DNA of 64,000 nucleotides from Letharia columbiana (lineage: Eukaryota; Ascomycota; Lecanoromycetes; Lecanorales; Parmeliaceae), in assembly GCF_014066305.1 (NCBI RefSeq), contig NW_023501096.1, forward strand, positions 1 through 64,000, in the 5' to 3' direction. The position numbers and the translations under genes were made by a program. A model generated the notes under the pieces. It searched no databases. It saw only the letters and a program-made list of their open reading frames with translations, and was not told where the DNA came from. Shown piece by piece: positions 44,127 to 56,720 of the stretch; within the stretch, counting starts at the first letter, position 1; each line of letters opens with the position of its first letter.

Positions 44127-45755
44127 TCACCCTCTGCGCTCCTTGTTGTCCTTCTGCCTTTTCTCCTTCGCAGCCTCTCTGCGCCTCCTTTTCCAAGCCC
44201 GATTTGTCTCGCCGCGATGTTCCCAGAACCACTTTGAGAACTCAGTTTCTGGCTTCTCATCCTTTGAGCCCGTCGACACCCCCTCCGTCTTGCCTGCAGC
44301 TGTATCCTCTTCTTCATCGTCCCCATCCACCTCACTAACATCCGATGTACCAACCCAAATATCACCAAAGGTCTTCCCTGGGGCAGCTGTATCGGGAGTG
44401 GGCGCCGCACTCCGTTGCCTCCGCTGTCGTATATCTTGCTGCGTGAAGGGTGTTTGGGGTATGAGAAGGGTTTGGCTCTCTCCTTCGTCCACGTCTGGGT
44501 CGAAGAAGTTAAATGATGTGGAGACTTCAAGATTTGGTTTCTTGGGAGTATGGGATGCCGCGTTGTTTGGTCGCTTGAAGAGAGCCTCTAGGGGGTGTAC
44601 TTCGTCGGTGGCTGGAGCTGATATTGACTGTGGTTCCTGGACTGGTGGAGGTGTTGCAGATGATCTCGTAATCGAAAGCCTCTCTACCCGGTCCACCTCG
44701 ACCTCGCCATCTCCAGCTTCGCTGATTCCAAGCCCCTTGCTCTTGGCCTTTGGTTTGCGAGCGGACGCTCTGGTTGACTTACGAGCTGGAGGCGGGTTTT
44801 CAGACCTCTCAACTTCGCTATCACTCTCCGAGTCGGATGATGTGCCGCTAGAGGAAGTCTCGTCATCGACAGGTTCACCCTTTACTCCCTGGATTTTAGG
44901 AGCTGTAACCTCCACCAAAGGCACTTCCAGCTTGCTCGACCTTCTGGATCGTCTGGGCTTCGATACCGTCAACTCTTCGTTAGCTTCCTCAATCTTGACT
45001 TTGCTTCGTCGCTTCTCTGGCTCCGCTTCAACCGTACTGCCATCCTCATCAACCCACCCTTTACCCTCGATGTATTCGGATGCAATCTTCTTGCCCTCCG
45101 CACCCAGTTCATCCCTCAAGAAGCTCGCATGCTTTGTAGTATTGGAGTATTCATGTACCACGACATCCCGATTCGAATCACCTCTCTTTCTCTTCTTCGC
45201 CTTGCCCTCCTTTGCAGCGTCGGCGCCCGATGCATTTGGTGGTAGGGTAGTCTTAAACAAACATTCGGCTTGTCCAGTCAAAGATGTTGTTTTCGGTCTC
45301 GATTTCTTAACCACCCTGTCTTTACGCAGCTTCGTAGGTTTGGCGTCACTTGAGGTCGGCTCTGTCCAACCTCGCTTGACCTTGCGCTCCGTAGGCAGCT
45401 CGTAGCCCGGTATGACACCCTCCTCCCTCGTCTTGGTCTTCCCCCTCCGAGATGCGTTGCTGAGAGTGAGCTCTGAATTTACAGGAAGTCCATTTCTACC
45501 CTCGGTCGTATCCTTCTCGTGTCGTGCTAATTCAACGCGCATTTTTGACCCCTTCAGCACAGAACCGTTCAGCTTCTTCTTGAGCTTGTCAGCTTCTAGT
45601 TCTGGAAGATCGACGTAGCCGTAATCCTTTTCCGGAAATGTCTGAATGGTATGGTAGGAGATATTGGAGGCTTGCAGGAGGAGAGATGGTGGGAGCACTG
45701 TTGGGAGGAGTTGCGCGTTCAAGGGAGAAATGTGCAGACGCTTTCGCCCAGTCAT
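44127..45755 (-). CDS. RRM-domain nucleolar-type protein (NOL8-like)
   Basis: Single exon, 542 aa. The N-terminal 80 residues look like an RRM (RKRLHISPLNAQLLPTVLPP, then YGYVDLPELEADKLKKKLNG and VLKGSKMRVELAR). The middle is long, charged and disordered, with basic patches (KEGKAKKRKRGDSNRD) and acidic Ser runs (SSSGTSSDSESDSE). The C-terminus has a conserved-looking basic block (FSKWFWEHRGETNRAWKRRR). RRM plus a charged tail plus this C-terminal block fits fungal nucleolar RNA-binding proteins related to NOL8, probably in ribosome biogenesis; the role is inferred from family resemblance. Confidence 0.65.
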   Translation of the reverse strand: MTGRKRLHISPLNAQLLPTVLPPSLLLQASNISYHTIQTFPEKDYGYVDLPELEADKLKKKLNGSVLKGSKMRVELARHEKDTTEGRNGLPVNSELTLSNASRRGKTKTREEGVIPGYELPTERKVKRGWTEPTSSDAKPTKLRKDRVVKKSRPKTTSLTGQAECLFKTTLPPNASGADAAKEGKAKKRKRGDSNRDVVVHEYSNTTKHASFLRDELGAEGKKIASEYIEGKGWVDEDGSTVEAEPEKRRSKVKIEEANEELTVSKPRRSRRSSKLEVPLVEVTAPKIQGVKGEPVDDETSSSGTSSDSESDSEVERSENPPPARKSTRASARKPKAKSKGLGISEAGDGEVEVDRVERLSITRSSATPPPVQEPQSISAPATDEVHPLEALFKRPNNAASHTPKKPNLEVSTSFNFFDPDVDEGESQTLLIPQTPFTQQDIRQRRQRSAAPTPDTAAPGKTFGDIWVGTSDVSEVDGDDEEEDTAAGKTEGVSTGSKDEKPETEFSKWFWEHRGETNRAWKRRRREAAKEKRQKDNKERRG

Positions 45756-47263
<1,508 letters not shown>

Positions 47264-47484
47264 CTAGACCTCGATGTTCCACTCGACATGATCTCTACCT
47301 AGGAGGCGGTATATTTGGTCCAGGATGCTGCCTGAGATAGCGATTTCGCGTCCGAACGACTCGATCTGTTTCTGGCATCCTTGGACTTGCCTGCAACACC
47401 AACAATTGCTTTCGATAACTGGACAGCTGTCGCAATGAGCCCCACAATAGCTGAGGCCTCACTAACACCTGCCCTGATGCTCAT
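47264..47484 (-). pseudogene. Remnant of a STAND/NLR-type N-terminal domain, frameshifted
   Basis: From ATG 47484 the minus strand reads MSIRAGVSEASAIVGLIATA and then VQLSKAIVGVAGKSKDARN, typical of the N-terminal domain of fungal NACHT/ankyrin and related STAND proteins. It then leaves frame by one base in AGAAACAGATC. The next frame continues the domain (QIESFGREIAISGSILDQIY, then RLLG) to a stop at 47264. One missing C after AGAAAC explains the break. No downstream nucleotide-binding or repeat domain was found nearby, so it appears to be a leftover fragment. It lies about 0.85 kb upstream of a HET-domain gene. Confidence 0.5.
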
Positions 47485-48340
47485 ACTCGGCCCCAAGAAA
47501 GATCTGTTGTCTTTCGACAACAAGATGGAGGTTGACAGTGCTCCTCTACGAGGAAGTCATGGGCCTACAGCCATGCCGAGCTTGCCTTCTACAAATGTAG
47601 CCTCACCCAGCTCGCTGGGAGGTCTCAAAGTGTTCAAACAGCAAAGGTTGAGCGCCCAGCTTGTCCAGCCTACAGTATAATGCTTTACTATCCAAGCATC
47701 GAACTTTGAGGGACCCCATGGAAGCAGAACTGGTAGAGCATTCAGAGGAAGCGTGTCCTCGGAATTGATTGGTCGATCTTAAATGATCCTTATATGGGCC
47801 TAAGAAAATCCCACTTGCTGATACGTGCGACCACTAATCGTTTGTACGTAATCGAACGAATCAGCATTCTCACAAGTATCTTCAGTCTCGCTGCAACTTA
47901 GGTCCCTCCCACTCGGACTGACCTAAGCCAGAGTTGCCGGAATATCCTGGAACGTGCATATGCAGGTCCGTGAGGCTGGCTGCTGGCGACTGGTATAAAT
48001 GTTCGGCCAAGGAAAAGGCGTCTGCTGACGTCAGACGCCGTGCATGAGAAGACTTATGGGCCATCGAGAGAAAACGTACTGCTAGAATTAGAAACGATGG
48101 CAAGGCAACCAAAGTCGGTGAAAACACTCGTCTAAAACCAAACCTCATTGGCTAGCTATTGAGCCTGAGCCGACTCGATATTCCGATTCGCAAATCTTAG
48201 GACAGCTTGCAGGCGAGGAATTCCTCAGAAGGACTTTCAGAGTGGTAAAGGAAAGAGGGAATTCCCAAGCGGGAGGGCTGATAGTCCTTGCGGATATTTT
48301 CTCGTTGCGCTCTGGGTCTACATTGAGCCACCTTCATACG
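47485..48340. other. Intergenic region upstream of the HET gene
   Basis: About 850 bp with no supported gene, presumably including the HET gene promoter. An open frame runs 48242-48340 into the HET gene without adding recognisable sequence. Confidence 0.4.
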
Positions 48341-50083
48341 ATGTCATATAGCCTGTTCAACCCCGTACCACGTGAGTGGCCCCGCCGTCTCCTTCACATC
48401 CCCTCGATGACATCCCGGGAACGGCGCCCAGGCAACCTCTACGGAGAGGACAGAGAGCCAATATACAGCATTCTCTCGTATACGTGGGGCCGATATGAGG
48501 TACCTGAAGGCCCGCACATTGAGATCAAAGGGATCGATTGGAAGATTCCATCCATCAAGGAAGATCATTTTACAGTCGAAGACCTGTCGTCTCTCCTCAA
48601 ACAGATCTGCTCCAAGCACGAGTATGTCTGGATCGATATCGCTTGCATCGATCAAAGACGTGAAGAAGTAAAGATGGGAGAGATCGGAAGGCAGGCCACC
48701 ATCTTTAAAACTGCGCGACAGGCTTATGTTTGGTTGAATAAGTACGAACCGAAGACAATTCAACATCATATACAGACGCTGCTGAGCTGTTCCCACGAAC
48801 TCGTGGAGGCAAAAGGTGATGCATCAGTAGAAATCGCGGAGATCGTCGATAGCCTCTCTCGCATCCTCCAGGATCCGTGGTTTTCTTCGTTGTGGACGTT
48901 GCAAGAGTCAATTCTGCAGAGGCATGCCATCTTGCTGAACAGATCAGGGCATCCCATTACAACAAGCGGTCCATGGACAGGCACCAATCCCAATACGCAA
49001 CTGCTTGACTTATCCGGCGCTTGCGTTATGGCTAGACAAATACTAGGCCAGGCGATGTTGGCGGCACGAGCGGAAGGGGGCGACCAAGTACCTCCACAGA
49101 TAGGAATATTGCAAAGGCTTCATCGCACAATAGACGAATCTGGCATAGATTTCGGACTTGGCCCGAACCCGAACATCCAATATTCCGCAGCGAGGTTCAG
49201 ACAGACCACGCGCCCCGAGGATCGCATCTACGCCATCATGCAAATTTATGGCTTCAAACTTGGGAATTCGGCGCTCCCGAAATCGAAGATGAAGAACTTC
49301 AGCCTTGCAGAGCTCGAATTGCAGTTCCTGAGGGCGTTGAATGGCACTTCTGTCGTGCTAGGTCAAGCGTTCCAGCATCTAACGGTTCCCGAGCCAGGAC
49401 AGACTTGGTGCATCACCAACTCCATTCGTGTACCCGAGCGGTTTCACAGGATGATTTTGCGCGAACAATTCCAGTCTGCTGCATGCACAATCACTATTCG
49501 CCAGAAAAATGAAGCGTACTTTGATGGTATGGCTTGTACCTTGCGCGAGCTCTTGGACCTCTGGCAGTCAAGGTGCCAAGAAAAGATCTCAGCCATGGAA
49601 AAAGCAACCGAAGCTCCCGTTGATTTGGAGGAACGAAGTACTTTTTTTCCAAATCGGTGGGACCTCATGCGGTGGAAGCAAGGCATGATAGTTGACTATA
49701 ACGAGAAGTATGATTTTGCAGCCATGTCGTTCGAATGGCCTCCAGACACAGCTGTCATTGATGATATAGGAGACCCCATAGTGGAGTGCAGGATCCCTGA
49801 GATGACTCAAGCTGCTGATAAGCAGCAGGCCCTTGGAAAAGCCTTGATAGACAGGTATGGCGACGAGGAAATTAGGGTATTCTACCTTGGGCGGAGTCAA
49901 TATATTGAAAGTATGGATCTTGCCCTGGTTCTCGTGCGAGGGCAGACTGAGCATAAACATTCGACAAAAGGGAAACCCTGTGTTTGGAGACGAGTGGCGA
50001 TCTGTTTCTGGCATGTGCGAGTAGGCGTTGCGTCCGAAGGTCTAGCCAAAGCTATGAAACCATTGAAGGGGATGTTCGGGTGA
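48341..50083 (+). CDS. HET-domain protein (heterokaryon-incompatibility type)
   Basis: Single-exon gene of 580 aa. The open frame extends upstream to 48242, but ATG 48341 (MSYSLFNPVPREWPRRLLHI) gives the usual short lead into the domain. HET motifs in order: YSILSYTWG at residues 42-50, YVWIDIACIDQ, ATIFKTARQAYVWL, then WFSSLWTLQE and TRPEDRIYAIMQIYG. HET domains act in allorecognition and programmed cell death in filamentous fungi. The C-terminal 300 residues match nothing I know, and no STAND or ankyrin part is attached. The nearby NLR-like remnant, the VIB-1 homologue (a known regulator of HET-driven death) and the ankyrin protein at 60.6 kb make an incompatibility role plausible but unproven. 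Confidence 0.85.
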   Translation: MSYSLFNPVPREWPRRLLHIPSMTSRERRPGNLYGEDREPIYSILSYTWGRYEVPEGPHIEIKGIDWKIPSIKEDHFTVEDLSSLLKQICSKHEYVWIDIACIDQRREEVKMGEIGRQATIFKTARQAYVWLNKYEPKTIQHHIQTLLSCSHELVEAKGDASVEIAEIVDSLSRILQDPWFSSLWTLQESILQRHAILLNRSGHPITTSGPWTGTNPNTQLLDLSGACVMARQILGQAMLAARAEGGDQVPPQIGILQRLHRTIDESGIDFGLGPNPNIQYSAARFRQTTRPEDRIYAIMQIYGFKLGNSALPKSKMKNFSLAELELQFLRALNGTSVVLGQAFQHLTVPEPGQTWCITNSIRVPERFHRMILREQFQSAACTITIRQKNEAYFDGMACTLRELLDLWQSRCQEKISAMEKATEAPVDLEERSTFFPNRWDLMRWKQGMIVDYNEKYDFAAMSFEWPPDTAVIDDIGDPIVECRIPEMTQAADKQQALGKALIDRYGDEEIRVFYLGRSQYIESMDLALVLVRGQTEHKHSTKGKPCVWRRVAICFWHVRVGVASEGLAKAMKPLKGMFG

Positions 50084-50466
50084 AGTATGTCTGCTGTCAG
50101 CTGTCATTCCGGGTGAATTGAATTGGAGAGCACTAGGTCAGCGTCGGCTGTTCGAACATGAGCGTTCATTTGCCGTTACCTTGTCGTCGAAGCGTGCCAC
50201 ATAAAGCGTTGCATGTAATAGGGAAGGATGTTCCCCGTCTATTTGACTTCGATCAATAGACCTTGCGGTCTGAAAGTCATTTGCTCTATTGGGGCTTGAG
50301 TAGCACAAATTCCCTTCGCAGAGCTGTCGACGGCGCTTTAGCGATATTGTCGCAAAGGTACCAGAACTCTTGCACAAACCCCCAAGACGAGCCTCGAAGT
50401 CTGTATGTGAGGTCCTCAGATCGCAGGATAAGCAGGTGGATTCGAATGTTGCTCCAATAACCGCAC
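50084..50466. other. Convergent intergenic region
   Basis: 383 bp between the 3' ends of the HET gene and the methyltransferase gene. Nothing recognised. Confidence 0.4.
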
Positions 50467-51284
50467 TCAATTCGGCTTCCTCCCAAACGTAACCCAGTAG
50501 TTCTTATGCTTCCCCTCCTCCACCTTCAACGTTTCCAGCACATCCCTCTGCAACTCCCTTATCTCCTCCTCACTATAACCCATTCCACTCACCATATTCG
50601 GCAAAATAGCCTGATACAGCTTCGGCTGCTCCGTTCTCAAAAAAACCCCAAGATTCCGATACTCCTCATGGCCCCTGTCAGCCATCCGCTCCCCGTGCGG
50701 CCAGCAATACATGATGACATGCACATCATCGAACCCCGACTCGCGCATCCAGGCCGCCGCTTTGATAGCGCAGGATAGATCGAGGCCTTTAGCTCTCGCG
50801 CCGGCCTGGTAAGCATGGCACCATTTCCAATCGCTGCTTATGATGCCAGAGTCGTCGTAGTAAGGGAATTCTGTTTCTTGGATCTCGAGCCAGCCATTGG
50901 GTTTGAGGAGGGTGTGACAGGTAAGGATGTATGAGGGCCAGCTTGTCATGCCGGAGATTAGCAGACGGCTGAAGACAAAGTCCATGCTGCCTGGAATGAT
51001 GTGCGGTTCTTCGGAGCCGAGGAGGTCATGGTAATCTCCTTGCACGAAAGTTACATTATCTGGTTTTTTCGGGTCAAGAGGAATAGTGGCAAGGTCCACG
51101 CCGTAGATTTGGGCGGAGGGGAATCTGGTGCCAAGATGGTAGGTGACGGCGCCGGTGCCGCAGCCCACATCGAGAATTCGGATTGGGTGTTGTACAGGGG
51201 AATGGAAGACTTCGCCGAACATCATCTCTTGTATGAGTTCATGCTGTCGATTGAGTCGCTGATGTTCGCTTGCGCTGACTTCTA
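50467..51284 (-). CDS. SAM-dependent methyltransferase (class I, LaeA/UMTA-like), 5' end unresolved
   Basis: Rossmann-fold methyltransferase; the SAM-binding motif I is IRILDVGCGTGAVTYHLG, with the acidic residue of motif II in IYGVDLATIP, motif III near GSMDFVFSRLLISG and a post-motif strand LLKPNGWLEIQETEFPYYDD. The C-terminus ends with ELQRDVLETLKVEEGKHKNY, typical of fungal secondary-metabolism-type methyltransferases. The first in-frame ATG is 51225, but family-like sequence (SEHQRLNRQHELIQEMM) extends upstream to about 51284, so an upstream exon is likely. A candidate exon starts at ATG 51387 (NSYQIPPK), but its GTATAG donor does not join in frame with the visible acceptor. Substrate unknown; no biosynthetic cluster is visible. 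Confidence 0.75.
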
Positions 51285-51387
51285 TTAGCTGTTATGTGGG
51301 GATGGAAGGATAGAAGAGGCTATACTTGGGAGGTATTTGGTATGAATTTTTATGAGCTTTCTTGTTTTCAATGTTCAATGAGGACAT

Positions 51388-52243
51388 TTTGGCATCTTAG
51401 ATTTCTTCGTGTGGCTGTGACCGAAACCAGTCGGCAGTGCAAATCTGTACTTCGTTAATCGAAGGTGCAAATTCACGTCAACGCGGAGGTGGGGCTGAAG
51501 CGGAGATGTAGGCAATGATGAAATCGTGCAGGTTTCGCGCGTCCAGACGAGGGATAGACATCGAATTGTGAGGAATTGCATCCTTTGGACAAAATTGCAT
51601 TCTTATAGCAGTATCCTCAGTGAACCCAATCCACACTTTGTGAAATGGACCAGTAACCTGCCCTCCATCATCACTGACTCCACAACTCCCCTCTTTCATC
51701 CTCACCTGAAAGCTTTGTGGCCTGAACCCGTTGTCGTGTACCGTCAAGTCATGATTTCGGGTCAACGAGGCTGATGTCAAATCTCAATACAAATTCCACG
51801 ACCAACCTTTTAGTTCCATCAGATCGATGCTGTTGCCGATGCACGCGCGGTCCCCACGGGCTAGCTAGGGGTAGACACCGACGACTGGCTAAGTAGAAGT
51901 GATCCAGTGTGTTGGTCCCTTTTGACCGGGACAAGATGGCGCTTCTCGCCTATTTTTAAACGCCGGACAGATCCAACGGGTTCAGCAAGTTGAATCTATG
52001 ATTCTCGATGCTAAAGTACTTTAGCTTGATGGCCACTGATAGTCAGCGTCGTTACTAACAGTATACGTGGTGTCGATGCAATTTCTCGGGGCTGGGTTCC
52101 GTCAGCCCTACGAGTACAGCAACGGTAAAATATCTGGATGATGATGTCAATAAAGTCATGTTATTTTTTTACAGCATTTGCATCGTCGCTTCCTAAAAAA
52201 TCAATCGCAGAATCGGATTGAAATTCCATTGCTAATCGTCATC
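51388..52243. other. Divergent intergenic region
   Basis: About 860 bp between the methyltransferase and the SMP-like gene. A T-run near 52,163-52,170 precedes the SMP start. No gene supported. Confidence 0.4.
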
Positions 52244-52990
52244 ATGTCACTCCGCACTTTCTCTCGATTGTCCATTCTCTCCAGAGTCCACACCATCCCT
52301 CCAATAACGACGCGAACAGCCATCCTCACCAACGCTAGCAGCACCTCACGAAGAACACTCAATACATCCTCCAGCAAAATGGCTACCAATAGAACTTCAG
52401 ACGCGGGTCAGGTGATCTCTGAAGTCTCCCAGCAGGAAGGAGGAACTTACAAAGGTACAATTCCCTCGCCATCCTCCTCATCGTGAGTACCATCAGTGTA
52501 ACATCAACTAGGCTCCACCGCTGCTCAAATGCAATCCCAAACCACCAAGCAACGCAACCTCGAAGATGCTGCCGCCAAAGTCGGGGACAAGCTTGACACC
52601 GCTCCCGAGGCAGTGACCTCCGGAGATGCCTCCCTCCTCCACAGCCGCGAGGCCCGTGTCATGGGCGGTCCCACCAAGGGTGACCTTGCCTCCCAAGCCC
52701 AATCCGTCGCTGCCGCCAACGAGCAGGGTGCTACCATACAAACCAACCCCACTCAGAGCAGTGGTACGAACGCCAACCTCGAGCCTGCCCAGCAGAGCCA
52801 GTTGGATCGTGAGGCCAACTATGGGGAGGCAGCGGATAAAGTCGGCACGAAGTTGGCGACGGAGCCTGAGACTGTGACAAAGGAGGATGGTGATCTGTTG
52901 CATTCGAGGGAGACGAAGGCATTTGGGGCTACCGAGAAGGGGGGGGATCGCAAGTCAGGCCCAGAGCCAGGCGGCGAAAAATGCAGGTGA
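52244..52990 (+). CDS. SMP (seed-maturation/LEA-type) domain protein with mitochondrial-type N-terminus
   Basis: Exons are 52244-52454 and 52512-52990; the 57 bp intron (GTACAA..ACTAG) joins GGTYKG to STAAQMQSQ. As read, 229 aa. The first 45 residues are Arg/Ser/Thr-rich without acids (MSLRTFSRLSILSRVHTIPP), like a mitochondrial presequence, with a possible second start at Met46 giving a cytosolic form. Two SMP-like repeats follow: AAAKVGDKLDTAPEAVTSGD and AADKVGTKLATEPETVTKED, each ending LLHSRE. SMP/LEA proteins protect cells during desiccation. A G8 run at 52939-52946 puts the end out of frame: with one G fewer the end would read GIASQAQSQAAKNAGDKA to a stop at 53000, the usual family ending. 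Confidence 0.8.
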
Positions 52991-53000
52991 CAAGGCCTAA

Positions 53001-54232
53001 GAGGTGGTAATTTAATGCCGGGGGAAGACTGAGATAAGCAATGACGTAGCTTATTGCAGGGCATCAATGGTCTCCTACCGGCTCAGCTGTTGTATTTTAT
53101 TTTGCATGGGCGGTACAGGCGATACGATATTGCGTGGCATTGCTTCTCCACTCTCACAAAAAGCTACATCTTATACTATATTGGCATTGCGAAGGCTGTA
53201 CGATAATAATTCAAGAGCTGTTCATTAGACCATCCGAGCTTCGACCTCCTGGCGTGACACTGTTTCAAAAAAGTTCGCCGCCGCCACATAGACACAGAGA
53301 CACGCGATCAGTGCCTTGTGGATATCCGCTCCATGCGAGTAGGGTGACTTCTTGGGGATATCGCGGACCTCGGCGAGGAAAGCGATTGTCAGCGTGCAGG
53401 TTCTACCTCCCTCAGCTCCGAAACCAGCGTCTCAGAACCTGGACCTCGCGGATGCAACCCACACGCCGGGGATTGCGTATACTTCTCCATAGAGGATCGC
53501 CTAGCGCCGGCTCAGAGTGCTCGGCCAACCGGACTTCTGGATGCCTCTCCTAGGCATAGCATCCGAGTGCTTTACTGGTCGCTCGAGTATAAGAACGCGG
53601 TCTGAGGCTTCAGATCGTTTGTTACCGTGTGTCCAACTATTCTCGGAGGTGGAATTGATACTGCGTATTAATGACTTCGAGTGGGGAGTAGAGACGTGTG
53701 GCGTTGTTCATGGCTTCGCTTTTTATTGGTAGGAGATGCCTGAATAGGAGGATTATATACGTGGAGGTACCTGGATTCATCCTCAAGGTTGAATTTACGA
53801 CTTAGGGAAAGAGATGGGATGGGAAGATGCATCGCTTTAAGCTTTTCTTGTGAATGTTGCTTTGACAAGCAACACCGCGTAAGTAGATAGATTTTCCACC
53901 ACATCAACGTCTCCAACAACAACGCCATTTTGAAAGGAGTACAATGACTTTAGAGATGCACTGTCAATACTACTAGCTGTGAATGCATTCTCCTTGGGTT
54001 CTGTGCGATGTGCACATACTGCTAACAACACACTCTGGCTCTGCGATCTCAACACACCGCCTTCTCACGGGCAGAGCGTCATACAATGAGCCCCATACGT
54101 GTTGAGCATGAAGGATCGGCCCGTAATTGAGAGCCGCTTGCCTTTCTTAATGAGCCTACTCTGCCTTGGACTTTGAATTCAACTTCAAACATTAGCACGA
54201 CTTCCCTGAACAGACTTCCTTAACAAGCTCTC
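53001..54232. other. 1.2 kb intergenic region
   Basis: ORFs here (for example 53134-53553 plus) have no motif or signal peptide. Nothing supported. Confidence 0.4.
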
Positions 54233-55066
54233 ATGTCTTTCTCGTATCTCAAGTTCGATCCTCCCGGAAAAGACATACCTTCACAGGGATACTCTTCAGA
54301 GTTCGTTTCGAAAGCTATGGCGCGGTAAGACCTCCATCGTCGTGCGTAGTGGATAAGTCTCAGACTAACCATGTGGTCTGTAGTCTGGTCAAACCCATCG
54401 ATCCCGATGATCCTGAACAGTACCCCACTGACTTGACCATCATCTGCGGTTCCCTCAAAGTCGAAGCGCACAGCCATGTGCTCTGCCAAGACTCGTCTTA
54501 TTTCAAAGTAGTGTGCAAGGGCGGCTTCTTGGTATGTTCCCAACCATGCTGTGTTGAGATGAGTCGATTTGCTGACGTCTTTCCAGGAAGAGCAAACGCA
54601 AAAACTTGAGCTCCCCGCAGAAGAAGAGTTCTTGATACGTCGCCTCTTGTGTTACCGCTACACAACCGGATACAATGACGAATCTTACGACGATGAGAAA
54701 GACCCACCTCCGCACATCGTGGCCCCGACCTACGTCAACCGGTTGTACTTGAATGCTCAAATGTACAGCACAGCCGACAAGTATGACATACCCAGCTTGA
54801 AGCAGAAAGCGGCCGAGAAATTCGATGCTGCGATACGGGAGATACATGCACACGAGATGATGAATCCCTACGCTGGCGTCAGCCTCGTCGACGAGATCAT
54901 CGAAGCGATCCCCCATATCTACGATTCAACACCGGACGGAGACCGCCGTCTACGCGATCGAGCGGTTCGAGTTGCGATTTGTAAACGGAGAGATTTTGAG
55001 AACCATCCGTGTCTGCGAGATCTAATGGCGGCGGTGCCGGAGTTTTTCGAGGACATTCGCGTCTAA
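54233..55066 (+). CDS. BTB/POZ-domain protein
   Basis: Exons are 54233-54324, 54384-54531 and 54587-55066; introns are 59 and 55 bp with clean GT..AG sites. The product is 239 aa. The BTB fold is visible as DLTIICGSLKVEAHSHVLCQ, then SSYFKVVCKGGFL and LPAEEEFLIRRLLCYRYTTG, continuing with LYLNAQMYSTADKYDIPSLK. The rest is helical and charged, ending EFFEDIRV. Fungal stand-alone BTB proteins of this type are numerous and mostly uncharacterised; BTB domains mediate dimerisation or recruitment to Cul3 ligases. Partner unknown. Confidence 0.85.
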
Positions 55067-56299
55067 TCTTCTCAGCTCATCTTGAGACGAGGTCGCTCGG
55101 ATTTTGCTTCTCTTTTGGATAGGTTGTATTTGGGACAGTTAGAGGGTTGGCGGGCTCCATGAAAGACGATATTTGTAAATATCTAGGAAGCATGTCCGTC
55201 CTGAACGAGGTGAAATTTAATGACCATGCCTCTCTTGTCATGCATACGATATAAAAGGTATCAATTTCGTACTCCAGGTTCGCAGGTTATGGCCCACCAC
55301 GTTCCATCCTTTGACTTTGTGGCTGTGATTGTTATAGGCAGCCTTGCCTAAGGCGTTTTGATAAGTGAAGAGAATCTTAAAGGATCAACCTATCCAGGTT
55401 GTGTTGAGGAAGGCGCCGAAAAGCCTTCAGTGCTAGCCCTACTCTACGTGCGGAAGCTGCACCTGAAGTAGAGCACCTTTCTGAACCTTCTAGATCTTCT
55501 AGCAAGTCAGACAGAAAGGTTTGTTGTACAGTCTCATACAGCAATCTTAGCCTCATATGCCTACAACAGTAAATGTAAAAAGCGGAAATAGACAAAACTC
55601 CCGGGAGATCTGTCCATGAGTAGAAGTTGGATGAAGCATGCTATTTCGGTCCTAGAAGCGGGACAAGCTCACGCCCGTGGGAAGGAATTTGGCTAAGCAT
55701 GAACCGTCCCCAATTCCGTCCACGGATGCAGATCTGGACAGTCGGGCTCTCTGTACACTTCAAGATCTCGGCATTAATTTGCTGGAGGCTGCGTGAGCTC
55801 CACTGGACGGACCGGGTTGGTAAGATGTCTTATGGACAACGGGGCGAGGGAGCTACAAGGGCTCGAGCCGTGTGACTGAGAGCCCTCTTGATGCCAAAGG
55901 AGTCCTTACCGTATACGGTGCAGGCCTTGCAGCAGATGCAGGGGTCAGTCTGCCGTCCAGTGGAGATGTGTGAGGCCGGAAAGGATTGCATCTACCACCT
56001 TGCACGATTGCCATCGCTGTGTCTTGGAGGTGTGTCGTTTCTTTCTGCAGCATAGCATGACGTCTTCTACCAATCAAAGGTGCACTGCCCAACCCCACCG
56101 GGCTTAAAAAGGGTAAGGGTGGTTTGCCTTCTTTGCCTTTCTTGCCTTTTTTGCCCTTGTTGCCTACTGCTGGTGGTTCGCGCATTGTTTACTTGTGCTT
56201 ACTGCGGAGCCGTTCGACTAAAGTATTCTTTGATAAAACAGCACGCGACGTTCGGGTTAAGGAGCTTTTTCAGCATATTATTCCCCAAAGCCGCAAGAA
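55067..56299. other. 1.2 kb intergenic region
   Basis: No supported gene. Contains a TTTGCCTT-type short repeat near 56,124-56,160 just upstream of the first small membrane-protein gene. Confidence 0.4.
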
Positions 56300-56720
56300 A
56301 TGCTGACAAACATAGCTCCACCAATGGCATCAAATGCATCTCAGACAATCAGTACCATCATTTTTGGGGTCGTCGCTACATTGATAAGCATTATCACCGT
56401 ATGGCAGGGTCGTAGGGCGTGGAGAAAATTGCGCCAGCAGAGGGACCACGCAACTATTGAACGCGATCTCGAATCACGTGACCATCTCTTTTCTGATTAG
56501 TCGAGACGGGCCCTTACTAATCGGGTCCCCAGAAATCGAAGCCGATCTCGCCGTTCATAGTGTTTTCGAGCTATCAGCGACCAATTCACCAGCCGTGGCC
56601 AGTACGATAGCTGCGGCGGTCTCGGAATTGGATCTGTCTCTAGAGACTGCAGCCTTTGGCCCCCCTATAACTTCAGCTCCATCGATAGTACCAACCACCA
56701 TTACAGTGTCGCCAGCTTAG
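56300..56720 (+). CDS. Small single-span membrane protein, copy 1 of a tandem pair
   Basis: Exons are 56300-56477 and 56533-56720; the 55 bp intron (GTGACC..CCCAG) has a perfect TTACTAAT branch site and joins RDLES to QIEADLAVHS. The product is 121 aa. One hydrophobic span (TIIFGVVATLISIITVWQG) is followed by a basic helix (RRAWRKLRQQRD). The second exon encodes an IEADLAVHSVFELSAT segment and a Ser/Thr/Pro tail. The homologue at 57174-57703 has the same intron position and phase and the shared core ATLIS..TVWQG..AWR. Function unknown; I recognise no named family. Met56324 in the same frame is an alternative start. Confidence 0.68.

Noticed and set aside
44684..44878. ORFs antisense or out of frame within the NOL8-like gene
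   Set aside because: Shadows of the long charged coding exon.
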